Below, in pieces: positions 32,137 through 32,732 of a DNA stretch of 32,732 nucleotides (positions within the stretch are counted from its first letter, which is position 1; every line of letters begins with the position of its first letter). The translations under genes and the position numbers were made by a program. A model generated the notes under the pieces. The model did no database searches. It saw only the letters and a program-made list of their open reading frames with translations, and was not told the DNA's origin. This DNA comes from Gammaproteobacteria bacterium (GTDB lineage: Bacteria; Pseudomonadota; Gammaproteobacteria; Chromatiales; Chromatiaceae): the NCBI GenBank assembly GCA_007135625.1, contig SLIM01000030.1:1-32732 (forward strand), read 5' to 3'.

Positions 32137-32535
32137 ATGAAAAACACCCTTAAAGCACTTGCTATCGCTGCTGTTGTTGCCGCTGCTCCTCTCTCCACCG
32201 CTCAGGCATGGTGGGGTGGTCCCGGTTACGGCGGTAACGACTGGATGGGCGACGGCTTCGGCGACTTCAACATGAACTTCTCCGGTCGCGGCAACAGCCG
32301 TTACCAGGGCCATGGCTACGGCCACCCCTACTACGGCGGTTATGGCGCTCCCTACGGCTATGGCGCTCCTTACCACGGCGGCTACGGCGCACCCCACGGT
32401 TACGGCGCTCCTCAGGGCTACGGCGCTCCTCAGGGTTATGGCGCTCCCCAGGGATATGGCGCTCCCCAGGGTTACGGCGCTCCCCAAGGTGGCTACCGTG
32501 GTCCCCAAGCCCCACAGGCCCCTGCCCAGCAGTAA
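32137..32535 (+). CDS. sulfur globule protein (Sgp family)
   Basis: Structural protein of the envelope around periplasmic sulfur globules. It is 132 residues from the ATG at 32137, chosen over the ATG at 32131 because AAAAAGGA then has proper spacing. A 24-residue signal peptide ends AQA before WWGG. The mature part is Gly/Tyr/Pro-rich: a head with [12 protein letters not shown], typical of Sgp proteins, then eight GYGAP units, the last five being GYGAPQ in tandem. It links the window to sulfur storage with the dsr operon. A terminator follows. Which Sgp paralogue (A, B or C) I cannot say. Confidence 0.88.
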   Translation: MKNTLKALAIAAVVAAAPLSTAQAWWGGPGYGGNDWMGDGFGDFNMNFSGRGNSRYQGHGYGHPYYGGYGAPYGYGAPYHGGYGAPHGYGAPQGYGAPQGYGAPQGYGAPQGYGAPQGGYRGPQAPQAPAQQ

Positions 32536-32597
32536 AAGCCTAAAGGGATCAGGAGACGAGTAACCGGCTAACGGTTACCCAGCTCCCGACGCAAAAG

Positions 32598-32623
32598 CGG
32601 CCACCTCGGTGGCCGTTTTTTTT
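32598..32623 (+). terminator. intrinsic terminator of the sulfur globule gene
   Basis: CGGCCACC and GGTGGCCG form a perfect 8-bp GC-rich stem with a 2-base loop, followed directly by eight T. This is a textbook Rho-independent terminator. Confidence 0.95.
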
Positions 32624-32732
32624 GGCACACAACGCCGGAATCGAGGCAGGTGCCGCTACCGCTGTGCTTCCGATCTCAACGACTCAGAGTGAAGCTTTGG
32701 GTAGCACAATACGACTTCGGAAGAAGGTCGTA
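32624..32732. other. right-edge non-coding stretch
   Basis: No gene seen. TGTGCTTCCGATCT at 32663-32676 resembles the end of a common Illumina adapter with two bases missing. The last 23 bases (32710-32732) fold into a hairpin with arms TACGACTTC and GAAGGTCGTA. The window may end near a contig end. Confidence 0.4.

Overview
The window comes from a sulfur-oxidising gammaproteobacterium that stores sulfur. Its core is a complete oxidative-type dissimilatory sulfite reductase operon read on the minus strand, dsrABEFHCMKLJOP (14031 down to 3038). DsrEFH and DsrL are present, which mark the pathway running in the oxidative direction. A sulfur globule envelope protein gene lies near the right end (32137-32535). 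The sequence looks GC-rich, though GC was not computed. The gene content fits Chromatiales-like, magnetotactic or other globule-forming Gammaproteobacteria; I cannot name a genus.

Layout. 1-3037: an unrecognised 393-aa gene (+), two small or hypothetical minus-strand genes, a long CT-rich tract, dcd, and a cluster of palindromes after dsrP. 3038-14031: the dsr operon. 14032-14532: the divergent control region. 14533-16521: a four-gene plus-strand cluster encoding a 58-aa protein, a 236-aa helical protein, a Cas6/Cmx6-like endoribonuclease homologue with no CRISPR array, and a cysteine-less DsrC paralogue. 16774-17664: a TauD/TfdA-type dioxygenase. 17721-20648: a minus-strand three-gene ABC-three-component (ABC-3C) putative defence cassette, with an acidic protein gene upstream. 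21962-26043: class I fumarase overlapping a fused TRAP permease gene, preceded by a 75-bp tandem duplication. 26209-27672: guaB, then telomere-like heptamers, a pyrimidine tract, and tRNA-Ala(GGC) and tRNA-Glu(UUC). 28174-31189: four envelope or membrane proteins, the last FUN14-like, with its 3' end reiterated as a 58-bp tandem repeat. 31758-32535: an RRM RNA-binding protein and the sulfur globule protein, closed by a strong terminator.

How it works together. Stored sulfur enters the cytoplasm as persulfide and is passed through DsrE (Cys78) to DsrC (Cys98/Cys109). DsrAB, with DsrL as electron partner, oxidises it to sulfite, and DsrMKJOP links DsrC to the membrane quinone pool. The sulfur globule protein coats the stored sulfur. 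The best candidate for an undescribed system is the divergent 14533-16521 cluster, where an RNA-processing fold sits beside a DsrC-like protein that cannot carry sulfur. Many long open frames opposite the dsr, fumarase and TRAP genes are codon shadows and are not annotated.
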